From contig CADCXA010000055.1 in assembly GCA_902806565.1 (NCBI GenBank), positions 682,001-746,000 of the forward strand: DNA of 64,000 nt, in the 5' to 3' direction. The position numbers and the translations under genes were made by a program. The notes below the pieces were generated by a model that saw only the letters and a program-made list of their open reading frames with translations, ran no database searches and had not been told where the DNA came from. Source of the DNA: Hypoxylon rubiginosum (lineage: Eukaryota; Ascomycota; Sordariomycetes; Xylariales; Hypoxylaceae). Of the stretch, positions 46,155 to 58,790 are shown piece after piece. The first letter of the stretch is position 1, and every line of letters starts with the position of its first letter.

Positions 46155-49100
46155 TGTGAGGTAGTAATGAGTTCGTTGAGTTGTTTAAAGCTGAATATGC
46201 GAATTGAGTATATTTCCGTCTTGTTACAATGAAGAATGTTGAAACGATTGGGTTTAAATACCCTTTAAATATCACGTTCAGCTACGATGATCGACGGGTC
46301 AGGGTCAATAAAAACAAAAAGTATCCGTATTGAAATCTCGCCGAGGCGGTTCAACTTGACCCGCCGAGTCCTACGTAGAAACATACCACCCAATCGCTGG
46401 ATCTGATAGATCACAGCTGACGGCCGCATCCAACCAAGCGTTAACAAAAGGCCGCATAATTATTAGACCCAGATGCGGCTCCGTCGCTAAAGCCGGGAGC
46501 GTCACACTGACGCTATTCGCGGATCAGCAGAAGCGAACTAGCGAATTAGCGAACGGACGAAAGGGGGCGCAAGGGGCGGGAAGGATCTCAACTTGGGAAA
46601 AACCCGATCGTGCCCGGCAGACGATCAAGCACACCGAGTCTCCTAACCTTCCCGTTCCAATTGCTCAATTGCTGCTGTGTTCTAATGGGGGTCCTTGCGG
46701 CTTGGGTCACGGGTCACCTTCGGGACGATTCGGATATTGACTCTGAGTCATCTCAGCTAGGTATCTTAGCCCCTGACTACAAACTTCTAACTGTCAACAT
46801 CAACCTTTACATAGCACGTAGAGTCATATACAAGAGAGCTTGGCGATGATATGAATGCCGTATTATTCCGTAGTGGTGATTTCGATTGTTGTTTGAAAGG
46901 CTATTACAATCTAGCAGGTCAAACTTGATGTATGTAATTTTAGTGTAGCCCGGCCGTGAAAGCTCTGGACGTCACGCTAGATCACGAACTTCCCAAAATT
47001 ATATGTCTCATATGTATGGAGGATACCAAAATCTACTATAAGATCTGATGTAGCGTAGATGCTCTTTAATTGAGTCTGCAACACTTTTGCCAGTGTTTGT
47101 GGGTACCCCCTTAAGTTAGGAGGTACGTAGGTGCTAACGATGCGCCAGCCAAAATATATCAGCGTAGTATATATCAACAACTGAACACTTGGAGGACTAA
47201 ATAATAGAAGTATCAAGATCGGCCCGAAGCGTGGAATACATGCAGGTTGGCCAAGTGATCAGGTACCGGCGTTCGAGTTAGGATATATGCAAGCTTCTAT
47301 GCACGATCAGCAAATCTTTAACTTCGGGGGTAGCCACGGTAATTAGATGCTGTACTCAGTGGCGGTCTGTAGCTCTGCGTGAGAGCTGTAAAGGGTCAAA
47401 GTTACTGCGGAACTCCCCTACGCGGAGTCATACAGTTGCACTGTGGGCACCTAGTTCAGCTCTTGACCCTGGGCACTCCGGTAGGTAATGTCAAGCAACC
47501 GGTATAGGCAGACCGGTCAAGCAACCTGCATGGCCTCGGTTCAATGTTGGAGTTCTATCGAAGCGAGATGTGACATATATATTTCTACCCCTAAGCGGGA
47601 CCGAGACACCTCTCGTAGACTAGGTACTACCCACCGACTTGCTGGTCTCCCCTTTTTCTTTTTTAGAAATAACTCCAAGATAATACTCTCTCCAACTCTC
47701 CAGCGGGGGCTGTCCCATGGTGAGGGACCGACCTGTCTTCCTCTACCAATACTCAGGTTGGAGGCCTTGCTCGCATGACTTCCGATCTCTACATTCAGTC
47801 TCTTGACACTTTCACTGGCTGGAAGCCTTAGAACGCTTCTTCGTCTTAAGGTGCAGCAAATATTTGTAATGTATTGCCCCTTCTCGATGTCACCATCCCC
47901 AGATGATCCGTCGAAGCTCCAAAAGCAGCTGTTCCCCGACAACAAAGGCTAACTAAGAATTTCCTTCCACATGTACACCGCCATATCTCTCGGGGTATCC
48001 GTAGCGTTACGACTTCTAAGAACTACGATGACTTGGCCTCTGATTCTCGCCGAGATTCGACAAATAATATAATACCGACGAACCGCGTCCTCGACCGAAG
48101 CTTGACGATAACGTTCGACCGGAAGCCTGTATACTGCCGTCGCTTGGTGGCGAGATAGATGGTACAATGTTCTTGGCAGATAATACAGTACTTGCTCCAA
48201 GGCAGGGAGACCCTATCACTGGGGCCGTTACCTTATGGAGGGAGGCAGTCAGCTAATCTAGATCACTACGAAACCAAGGGGTCGGGTCAAACTTCGCGAC
48301 TACAAGTTTAGAGGCAGGGTATTGTAAAGGTTGATTAGATCAAGTCGTCAGGACCTTAGCCCTCGCCACACCTGGACTAGGCTACGGACCTGTTGATCAC
48401 CCTTGAGGCCCAGATAGGAGTCACGCAGCCCTCATGGCCGGGATAGGAGGCTGGGGGTCCTGGATAGGGGTTACAGGCTTATGGGTATGAAGGGATAGGT
48501 CCCTTTGTCCTGACCTCCTGTATATACATAGGACTTGGTAGCCCCCTAGGTTCATAGCTCTTCGCGCAACAGCAGTGTTGTTTCCTTACCACATGGTTGG
48601 CTTTGTGACATAAATACAATGTCTACCATGTTTAACATCTATATATACCTATATTCCTAAACATATAACAAGCCATTGTGTATATTTAGGAGTAGATAGC
48701 TTACGCTTTTATTCAAGGTCCGTTTCGACTATTTGAAATCCTGCTGCCCTATCAATTTGCCCATCTACTTACTCCTATTTATTAGATTCAAAGTATATTC
48801 TACTGGTTTAGGTAACTAACTGGAAAAGCTTTCAAGTTAGAGATCTTGGCTAAAGGTAACACGTCCTCGTACAACTGCCGACGTTAGCATGTCGTCGTCT
48901 AAATTTATGATACTATAATGTTTAGCTATGTGTTAGGGGAGACTTAGGGTAGACATATTATATTTATTAACCCGGATGTTGGGTCCCTCGCCAGCTCTTT
49001 TGTCCGAAGCTTAAAGATAAAAAGGTTACCATGATAAGTTTGGTGGCAGCCATGATGATAGGATAATTCATAGTTACGTAGGGAGGTCAATAATTATAGG

Positions 49101-50696
49101 GGAGTTGTAAGTCCATTCACTACTATTCATCAACACGATAGTTCAGCGACGGTGATTTTTATCATACTTGCCCCCTAATCCCCCTTTTACATGACAGTAT
49201 CCAAGAGGTAAGTAAACAGATTTCCGATATGAAAGCTCCTAATAGTCGAGACTGAATCGTGTTTGCAATAAGAGTTTTACGTTTTGCTACCCTAGGTACC
49301 TAGGTATACATTGAAAGCATATGGACTTGGATTATAATAGGAGGTAGGTAGGTACTTATATGTTGGTCCAAATAGTTTTATATAATTACAATGCCACATA
49401 CGGCCTTTATCTTCCTCAAATTAAACCCACACGTCAAGTAAGTCATTGCTCATTTGTACCCAGTCTATGTGACCTATGATAGGAGTTGAGACCTGACATG
49501 CAACCAATACAACACTCAGAGATATAAACTTGATCGCACGTATTACCTCAACAAGACTAAACAATATCTTCCCTCAAGAAATAGAGAGGGTGACCCCGTT
49601 TAAGTCATCAACATCCCACAACATTAAGAGGGGGCTGCGCCAGCTTGCACACATTCTAGACCAATATATGCCGGAACTAGGAACAGTGAGCAAAGAAACG
49701 GTCAGCTATTTCAAATATAATGATGGGTCATGATAACTTTACTGGACAGCATTAGATGCTGACTATATCTTAATACCAAGCGGGTATACTCACAAACTTC
49801 TCTTGCAAGATATAACTACCTGATTTAATAGGACACCTCCAGGACTGCTTTATCTCATTTATTAACCGACTCTATTCAGATAGATTTACGTAAGGTAGGC
49901 GTATTAACAACTAAGAAATCGTCCGTAGTGAATACTGACATGTGATCCTAGCGAAACATTAGCTACCCCTAGTAAGTACCTAATGACAACGATATTTTTA
50001 GCTTGGGTAAAGCGTTCTTGCTAATCTGGAGAAGGGTTACTAAAGGATTATTTCTAAGCGAGGCCTAAGACAGAGTTATTATTGTATCAAGCTGGAGCTC
50101 CATCGTCATACATAGATCTACATGGGAGGACTACTTTTCCTAGCTGCTATGGGGCAGAGGGCCGACGTGATAGGATCTCATAAATTCGATACGAGATCTA
50201 TCAAACCAATAACAACAGGATGATAAACTGGGATGCCTGGCATAGTAAAGAACGTATCGCTAAGCTATCGTGACGTGCTGCTGAGCGGCGCGGAACTGCG
50301 GGAGGTGTAACTCAAAACGCTTTAGTACCTGGCGATTTGCTAACTACCTGGGTAGGGTAGGACTACCTTATTGGAGAGGACGATCTGATGTTCCACAAGC
50401 CCTACGCCGTGAAGTTACATTCTGCAACACTTAGATCCTTTATATAAACGTATGACTAAGATAGGTAAGCATACATAATGTCCGCAACTGCTTATTGGAC
50501 CACGACTCCCTTGCCAAGATCTGGTATATATTTATAAAGGCTATTACACGCGATCGCGGCGGGGTTCATGGTGAGCCTCTCCATTAAACTTGTATGCGAC
50601 CTTCGAGCATAAATGGCGTGACGCTATCTGCTTTCTTTTCCGTCACAGCTGTTCGTATCCCCATCCCCTCGTTATTCTTCCGCAGCCTAATTGACT
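46155..50696. other. Gene-poor stretch of 4.5 kb
   Basis: No convincing CDS on either strand. It contains an imperfect direct repeat of GTCAAGCAACC (47490-47500 and about 47516-47526), four GATAGG copies at 48413, 48442, 48463 and 48494, and a candidate LTR-like block at 48391-48593. It also has TAGGTA-rich spots at 49291-49355. ORFs at 47488-48219 and 49530-49733 show no recognisable domain. The right end must hold the OYE promoter. Confidence 0.5.
48391..48593 (+). mobile_element. Candidate degenerate LTR (weak)
   Basis: A 203-bp block starts TGTTG and ends CCACA and contains a TATA-like TGTATATA. It is followed by TGGTTGG, the position where a primer-binding site would be. There is no matching partner LTR in the window. 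The flanking 5-mers differ, and the putative binding site does not match the 3' end of the initiator tRNA in this window. It may be a solo or decayed copia-type LTR, or chance. Confidence 0.22.
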
Positions 50697-52535
<1,839 letters not shown>

Positions 52536-53015
52536 ACAGCACCGCGAAGCTCTCTTCTGCTTGCAAGCTAAATGGGAGCGAAGTCGAGCCTCGATTAAGG
52601 TATAGCTTTTATATCGGAGATAGTGCAAGACACGTATTTGAAATTTACACTTTGCCGAGTGAAACGCGTCTAGGTTGCACGGTTGAAACTCCTTAACCCC
52701 TGAAATAGTCGCTTCGCCAATATCCAACCGCGCGGTTTCCCCCAGCGGTAGAGCATCACAGTTGAAGCAGCCCAATAAAGTGCGGTCAAGATTAGGTGAG
52801 CATATGTCTATTATAATATTATAGGCACTAAGTAGCCTCTAAGAAACACAACCGAAAACACCCATTTTCTTCCCCGAGGTCTATAATCGGCGAACTGAAT
52901 CGTTCTTACAACCCCATACCAAACTGGGCGTCTCCGAATGATACCTCATAAGCTTCCCTTCGTTAGAGAACATGCCTACAACACAATGAAAATATCCTAC
53001 CAACGACAGATCTAA
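52536..53015. other. Intergenic between convergent genes
   Basis: 3' flanks of the OYE gene and the next minus-strand gene. No gene or RNA is seen; the tRNA-like word GGTAGAGC at 52745 has no cloverleaf around it. Confidence 0.5.
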
Positions 53016-54632
53016 TCAAGGTGGACAAGACTGTACTCTCCTGTGACCTTCATGCTGCTGGTCCTGCTCGGGCAACTGCATGCTCCTCCTCGTCTTGAGC
53101 GAGCGGAGGAATCGATGCGCCTTTCCCTCATCTTCCTTCATCAAGCTCTTCTTCGCTTTCTTCGACGCCTTGGGAGGCGGCCAATAGGCCTTCGCCGATT
53201 TCGACTTCGATTTCGCTTTCCTGGCTCCGCCACGCTTCTTGGGCCGCAGCGATTTTCGAAACTTAGATTTCTTTCCACTGGGTGCCTTTGATGACGCCTC
53301 CAGCCTGATGGCGTTATCGAAGCGCACCTTGGTTCGGATGCATACCTTCTTGATCCATTTTTTGAGTTTGAAGCTGTGGATTCGTTGAACAACAGAGGCC
53401 GAGGACACGCTAGAAGCTGCGAAGTGTGTCCCGTCTACCTGAGAGTTTTCGGGATGAGGCGTGATGAAAGTGACAGTACCTCGTGGACAGCGCTCGACCG
53501 AGACAGATGCAGGCATAGTATTGTAAGGATTCTCCTGTGAGAGCCGATGCACCTTGGCGGAATGTGTAGCGCCTGTTTCCGTGCTGGGACGGAGACGATC
53601 CATAGACCCCATATTGCTAAACCCGTATGAGAAATAATCCTCAGATGAACCGTTGGGCGCGAACGACCGGAGATCTGGAAAGCTGCCTCGAATAGCCGAG
53701 GTACTTGATCTATGACCATCTAGCATATGCAATGCATCTTCTTGGGGAAGAGGAGAGCCTTGGGCCTCCTGGTGCGTCTGCGCAACAAGCGTGCGACCAC
53801 GAATTGCCTCTGCTGGCTTATCATGTCCTTGTAAGGACTCAACTGAGTTGATATCCGAAAGTGCCGGCTTAGAAGTACAGTCTTTGCTAGCTGTCCCCGT
53901 ATCCGTGTCGGAGATTCCGCCAGCTGCAGCGAGTTCTTCCATGAGACACTGCCCAACTCTGCCATTTCGAGCCGGTACATTGTCCGTGGAGACAGTCGAG
54001 TTGCTCGACACCTCTTGCGCTTGATACGTGCCGTAGCGAGACAATTCGGATTGAAAGCCTTCCGTCCAGGTATTTAGTTGCGGCGAGCGGGAAAGGTCCG
54101 GAGAAGAGCGAAGACCTTCCGAAGGGTAGGATGATGAGGCGCTACGAACTCTGGAGAGGGATGGAGGTGATTTGTTATATCTTGGGTCATCTTCCGCAGA
54201 TGATGCATATGGATTACCTTCCCTTGGTGGAATAGTCGTTTGGGCCTCATCAGGTGCTCCATCCTGCTCGTAAGAGGACTGGGTAGATCTTCCACGTTTA
54301 GGGGTAGGAATGATGGGTGTATCAGGACGACGACGGGGCCCATCCCTGAATTTCACGAACTCGAGATTGGCAGGTATGGCTATGTTGTTCACACGCACCG
54401 AAAGGGGTTGAGACCCCTTCCGAGATAGAGAACCGTTGGTGGTTGACGTATCTTGACGATTCTCGTCCTCGTCGAACAAACTTGCGAAGACGGAGGAAAG
54501 ATTGGTGCGTCGGCGAGCGCCGGGATTGCTGATATGAACGGTGGAAAAATTGCTATGCTGGCTCGACTCGGTCTCCTTGGATTTCTCGCGGGTTAAAGCC
54601 CTGCGAGCTAACGACCATCTGTGTAGAGACAT
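53016..54632 (-). CDS. Low-complexity protein with basic C-terminus, unknown function
   Basis: Not recognised. Intronless, 538 residues from MSLHRWSLARRALTREK; a longer frame back to 54752 exists, but its extra 40 residues look like leader sequence. Most of the chain is Ser/Thr/Pro-rich and polar. An early conserved-looking block is SVFASLFDEDENR. The C-terminal 110 residues hold a short hydrophobic/basic motif (FKLKKWIKKVCIRTKVRFDN) and then a strongly Lys/Arg-rich stretch (KKSKFRKSLRPKKRGGARKA). The latter could be a nuclear signal or a nucleic-acid contact. There are no TM segments. It is divergent from the phospholipase gene on its right. Confidence 0.6.
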   Translation of the reverse strand: MSLHRWSLARRALTREKSKETESSQHSNFSTVHISNPGARRRTNLSSVFASLFDEDENRQDTSTTNGSLSRKGSQPLSVRVNNIAIPANLEFVKFRDGPRRRPDTPIIPTPKRGRSTQSSYEQDGAPDEAQTTIPPREGNPYASSAEDDPRYNKSPPSLSRVRSASSSYPSEGLRSSPDLSRSPQLNTWTEGFQSELSRYGTYQAQEVSSNSTVSTDNVPARNGRVGQCLMEELAAAGGISDTDTGTASKDCTSKPALSDINSVESLQGHDKPAEAIRGRTLVAQTHQEAQGSPLPQEDALHMLDGHRSSTSAIRGSFPDLRSFAPNGSSEDYFSYGFSNMGSMDRLRPSTETGATHSAKVHRLSQENPYNTMPASVSVERCPRGTVTFITPHPENSQVDGTHFAASSVSSASVVQRIHSFKLKKWIKKVCIRTKVRFDNAIRLEASSKAPSGKKSKFRKSLRPKKRGGARKAKSKSKSAKAYWPPPKASKKAKKSLMKEDEGKAHRFLRSLKTRRSMQLPEQDQQHEGHRRVQSCPP

Positions 54633-55704
54633 AGTAATAGGAGGTATGTATAAGTGTGCTCGTCTAGTGTAGTAGTGCACATAAGCCGCAATGGCAGTAC
54701 TTGGACTAAAAAAAACTATTTGTCTATCCACGAATTTTGAAGAATAAACCAAAGTGTTGAGAATGGACGTTCGTGACTAGATGTATAAGTTGGAGGAGAA
54801 GGGAGCCTTTTATCTTCAACCTACCTCACCTCTTAAGTTTAACAGCGGGTACCTGTGCCTACCTTGTGCCTACCTCTATGGTATGGCTGAAGTTGAAATG
54901 ACAGTATAGGAAACAACGGCACCATCGTAAGAAGGAAAGGCAATCGAGAGTCATCGAGGGTCATCGCGGGTCTGGTTGGGGGTGAGCGCCCAGTGTCCGC
55001 CTACCAAGGGAAACTCAATTGCTTCCAAACACGTCAAGTACCTTATTTGATATAGAAAATTGGCCTTTGGTTTCGTTTTATCTCCTCAAGAAACAAAACA
55101 ACTGTAATGATTAGATGTGGTGAGACTCTTATTAGTCGCAGTACGGACGCGGCAGAAGTTAATAGAGCGGAATGGTCTCATGTCTAAGTTAAGTTGGCGA
55201 CGAGACCGAAACATCATAAGCGACAAGACGAGAGAGGGGTCGTCTCTCCATACCAGGTAGGTATCTAGGTACGTATGTGAAGGAAAAGGGAAGATGTGAT
55301 ACGAATGATCTGTAACCTAGGAGGTAGGTATTCAATTTCTTGTCAAGTTAAGTTGAAGGTTGACGGCTGATGACTGACGAACAGCTGAATAATGATGGCA
55401 ATATCCGGTTAGTCATGGCCGGTTAGTTGCATATTAATTACTACCTTACCGTAATTCAATTAGGCAGCTTCGTTAATGATGTCACGACATTGTACCACAA
55501 CAGCAGACCAGCCGCAAAGAACTTCCGATCTTTTCATTAAAACGGACTATTTCTAACCTTATTTACATCTGATACTTGTCCGACTGTACACCTACTCTTT
55601 ACTCTAATTGTTTTCACCCGAGTCTCGCATATGAAGATCAATTGAGAAGTCATGTTACACGTCCAATTTCCCACTACTAACAAGGCTTTTACCAGTCTCC
55701 AACG
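54633..55704. other. Divergent promoter region, unknown gene / phospholipase
   Basis: 1.07 kb. It has AGGTAGGTA-like motifs near 55255 and 55321 and tandem TCATCG-GGG words at 54950-54975. No gene is seen. Confidence 0.5.
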
Positions 55705-58227
55705 ATGAGACCTTTCCCGAGATCTCACCAACTAATAGCAACATGCCAATGCCATGTAAGGCAACTGAATAGGCTAGTCCGTGGCATATCTCGATTAGCC
55801 CTGGCGCCGATCCGTGGTCGCAAATCCAATCTTAGGAGTCGGCCATCATATATACGGCAAAGCCAGTTCCCCCGTGGATTTTTTACTTTCCGCAATCAAC
55901 AGAAAAAGGCCGGTGCCGGTAAAGGTTCCCTTATAATTGCACCCACGGCTTTATTTCTAGGAAGCTTGCTTATATATACCCTCTATCCAGGCGACGAACT
56001 GCGCCAGGCCCGACTTGCTAGATGTGAGAAGAAGAGTGCGGAGGACGCCAAAGATGGCACGCAGCCTCCAACTGAGAAGACTGCATGGTCTTCCTTCGCC
56101 AGTAAATTTGAGAATTTCTCCAACGTGACTGACATCGAGTGGTCAGCACTATCAGATCGCATTGTCGACCTAATCGTGCCTGAGTGGTCCAAGGCGCTTC
56201 CCGGCCAGATTCGCAAACTTCAGCGCGAGCTGTCCTTGGCGGATGGGTCTCTAGCTAATGAGATTTGGCAAGAAGCTCACGACCCTTTTGCCCATCCCGA
56301 AATCCAGTACTCAGCCAAAGTACGCGTCTCAGATGAGCTCTGTGACGAAGAAAAGGAGTTCCTATCTCGCCGAAAGAAAGTAGCCACGGCAGCTTTAGCT
56401 AAATATCTAGACCTAAACGAAAAGGATATCCATCCAGACGATGTCCCTACCATTGCCATGTGTGGGTCGGGTGGCGGATTGCGAGCTTTGGTGGCTGGTA
56501 CAGGCTCCCTTCTCGCCACTCAAGAAGATGGCCTATTCGACTGTGTCACATATACGTCGGGTGTCAGTGGCTCATGCTGGCTTCAATCCTTGTTCCACTC
56601 AACTCTGACAGACCGTCAATTCGATCGTCTTGTCGATCATCTGAAAGCAAGGATCGGAGTCCATATTGCATATCCTCCAGCTGCATTTTCATCAGTCACC
56701 ACTTCGCCAACCAATAAGTTACTTCTTAGTAGTTTGGTCGAGAAGCTGAAAGGCGACCCGAATGCGGATTTCGGGCTTGTCGATGTCTACGGCATCCTTT
56801 TGGCGGCAAGACTCCTAGTGCCCAAGGGCGAACTTGGTGTTAATGAGAGAGACTTTAAACTCTCCAATCAGCGACAATACATCAAGTACGGGCAGCAGCC
56901 GATGCCCATTTACACTGCGGTCCGCCACGAGATCCCTGATATATCCGAGGAAGCATCACGGTCTAGCATTGCGAACCAGGAACGAGCAAAAGAGATAGCC
57001 AGACAGGAGGCATGGTTTCAATGGTTTGAGTTAACCCCGTATGAATTTTTCTGCGAAGAGTTCAACGCCGGAATCCCGACTTGGGCTCTTGGTCGACGGT
57101 TTAACAACGGCGAGGACGTTCCTCCAGAAGGCAATGACTTTCACTTACCAGAGCTTCGCATGCCTATCATGATGGGAATCTTCGGCAGTGCTTTCTGCGC
57201 AACCCTTAGCCACTATTATCGAGAAATCCGACCATTGGTAAAGAGCCTCACTGGCTTTGCTACACTCGACGAGATGATCTACGGATACAACGGAGATTTG
57301 GAAAAAGTCCATCCCATCGACCCTGCACAGATACCCAATTTTACTTATAACATGGAGGGCAAGCTACGCTTTACAACACCCACCACCATATACAATAACG
57401 AGTACATCCAGCTGATGGATGCTGGCATGTCAAACAACCTGCCCATATACCCCCTGCTTCGACCCGGCCGAGACGTAGACGTCATCGTGGCATTCGACGC
57501 ATCGGCCGATGTCAAGACGGATAACTGGTTATCTGTAGCGGACGGCTACGCCCGCCAACGCGGAGTCAAGGGATGGCCCGTCGGCGCCGGCTGGCCGAAG
57601 GGAACGGACACCGCACAGAAAATCGATCAGCAACTCGACAAGGCCCAATCCGACTCCGCAGCCAACATAGAAAGCAAAATACGGAAAGCCGAGCAAGACA
57701 AAGAGGCTGCCGGCCAGGCCGAAAACAAGGGCCACGTCAACGATCCCGCGGAGCTGAGCGACAAGGCGAAGCACGACATCGAGCACCCGGAGGACTCGGA
57801 CCTGGGGTACTGCACGATCTGGGTGGGCTCGACGGAGGAGCGGTCGTCGGAGCCGCCGCCGCCGACGCGGGCGGCGCTCACGGACGACACGGCGTGGCGG
57901 CTGACGGAGCCGAGCGCGGGCATCACGGTCGTGTACCTGCCGTTCCTGGCGAACCCCAAGGCCGGCGACGTGAGCCCGGCCGCCAGCGACTACATGAGCA
58001 CGTGGAACTTCGTGTACACGCCCGAGCAGATCGACAAGGTGGTCGCCCTGGCCCGCGCCAACTACGACGAAGGCAGGGACCGCATCCGCCGCGCCGTCCG
58101 CGCCGTCTACGAGCGCAAGAGGCGCGGCCGCGAGGACCGCGAGAGGGCCGCTAGCAGGGACCGGTACCGGGAGCTGGTCCGGCGCGGCGTCGCGGATAAG
58201 CTGGGCGAGGGCGACCACTTTAGTTGA
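55705..58227 (+). CDS. cPLA2-type phospholipase with mitochondrial-looking N-terminus
   Basis: Phospholipase A2/lysophospholipase of the cPLA2/PLA2c catalytic family, predicted to release fatty acids from phospholipids. Intronless, 840 residues. The first 70 residues are Arg/Ser-rich with almost no acids, as in mitochondrial targeting peptides. A TM helix (LIIAPTALFLGSLLIYTLY, about residues 78-96) follows. The catalytic region has the Arg-bearing glycine motif GSGGGLRAL (Arg260) and the nucleophile motif SGVSGSCW (Ser288). The catalytic Asp is Asp572 in LMDAGMSNNLP. A charged coiled-coil insertion (about 640-690) precedes the C-terminal domain. Mitochondrial inner-membrane anchoring is inference from composition. 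The last third of the gene is markedly GC-rich. Confidence 0.9.
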   Translation: MRPFPRSHQLIATCQCHVRQLNRLVRGISRLALAPIRGRKSNLRSRPSYIRQSQFPRGFFTFRNQQKKAGAGKGSLIIAPTALFLGSLLIYTLYPGDELRQARLARCEKKSAEDAKDGTQPPTEKTAWSSFASKFENFSNVTDIEWSALSDRIVDLIVPEWSKALPGQIRKLQRELSLADGSLANEIWQEAHDPFAHPEIQYSAKVRVSDELCDEEKEFLSRRKKVATAALAKYLDLNEKDIHPDDVPTIAMCGSGGGLRALVAGTGSLLATQEDGLFDCVTYTSGVSGSCWLQSLFHSTLTDRQFDRLVDHLKARIGVHIAYPPAAFSSVTTSPTNKLLLSSLVEKLKGDPNADFGLVDVYGILLAARLLVPKGELGVNERDFKLSNQRQYIKYGQQPMPIYTAVRHEIPDISEEASRSSIANQERAKEIARQEAWFQWFELTPYEFFCEEFNAGIPTWALGRRFNNGEDVPPEGNDFHLPELRMPIMMGIFGSAFCATLSHYYREIRPLVKSLTGFATLDEMIYGYNGDLEKVHPIDPAQIPNFTYNMEGKLRFTTPTTIYNNEYIQLMDAGMSNNLPIYPLLRPGRDVDVIVAFDASADVKTDNWLSVADGYARQRGVKGWPVGAGWPKGTDTAQKIDQQLDKAQSDSAANIESKIRKAEQDKEAAGQAENKGHVNDPAELSDKAKHDIEHPEDSDLGYCTIWVGSTEERSSEPPPPTRAALTDDTAWRLTEPSAGITVVYLPFLANPKAGDVSPAASDYMSTWNFVYTPEQIDKVVALARANYDEGRDRIRRAVRAVYERKRRGREDRERAASRDRYRELVRRGVADKLGEGDHFS

Positions 58228-58790
58228 TTGATACCTGGCAAACTAGGGATAGGGTTGGTTCACCCCTTAATATGAGGTCGACTTTGCCGTATGTAGCCCA
58301 TTGTTGGTTCTTTCTTCTCCCCTCTGTATACCCCCCTTTTCAATACTTGACACCTTCCATGTACACAAAATAGAGATCCGATTCGATAGATATGGGGGAA
58401 AACACATTTAGGCGATTCTAGAGCAAAACCGGGGACGATACCCCTTTGATGAAAATTTCATGCAAATATTATATGTACACTCGGCCGAAGAGCGGTTGGT
58501 TATATTGGTGTAGTAGCGGTGGTGGTGCCTTTGTATGTTTTCTACAATAGGGCCATCTATGTAGATTTGTGGTTTGTGAATATATAGTACAGTGATACAC
58601 ATGGTAGACTTATAGCCCTGAATCCACCCTTCATTGGCCCGCGGCAGCTTCTTCTTCTCTTTTTTTCTTGTTCCACTGCCGTATCAACATCCAATGGTAC
58701 ATATGCCTCTCTCTCTTGCTGTGGGGGAGAAATCTCATACATTTTCATCACGTGGTCTCATCTCTCTGGCTGGGTTCGAACGGGGGAGCT
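58228..58790. other. Intergenic between convergent genes
   Basis: 3' flanks of the phospholipase and mL44 genes. No gene is seen. Confidence 0.5.

Noticed and set aside
52730..52790. D-arm-like GGTAGAGC suggesting a tRNA
   Set aside because: No anticodon or T arm can be folded around it.
57529..58218. 229-residue ORF antisense to the phospholipase 3' end
   Set aside because: Ala/Val/Arg composition is that of an antisense shadow in GC-rich coding DNA.
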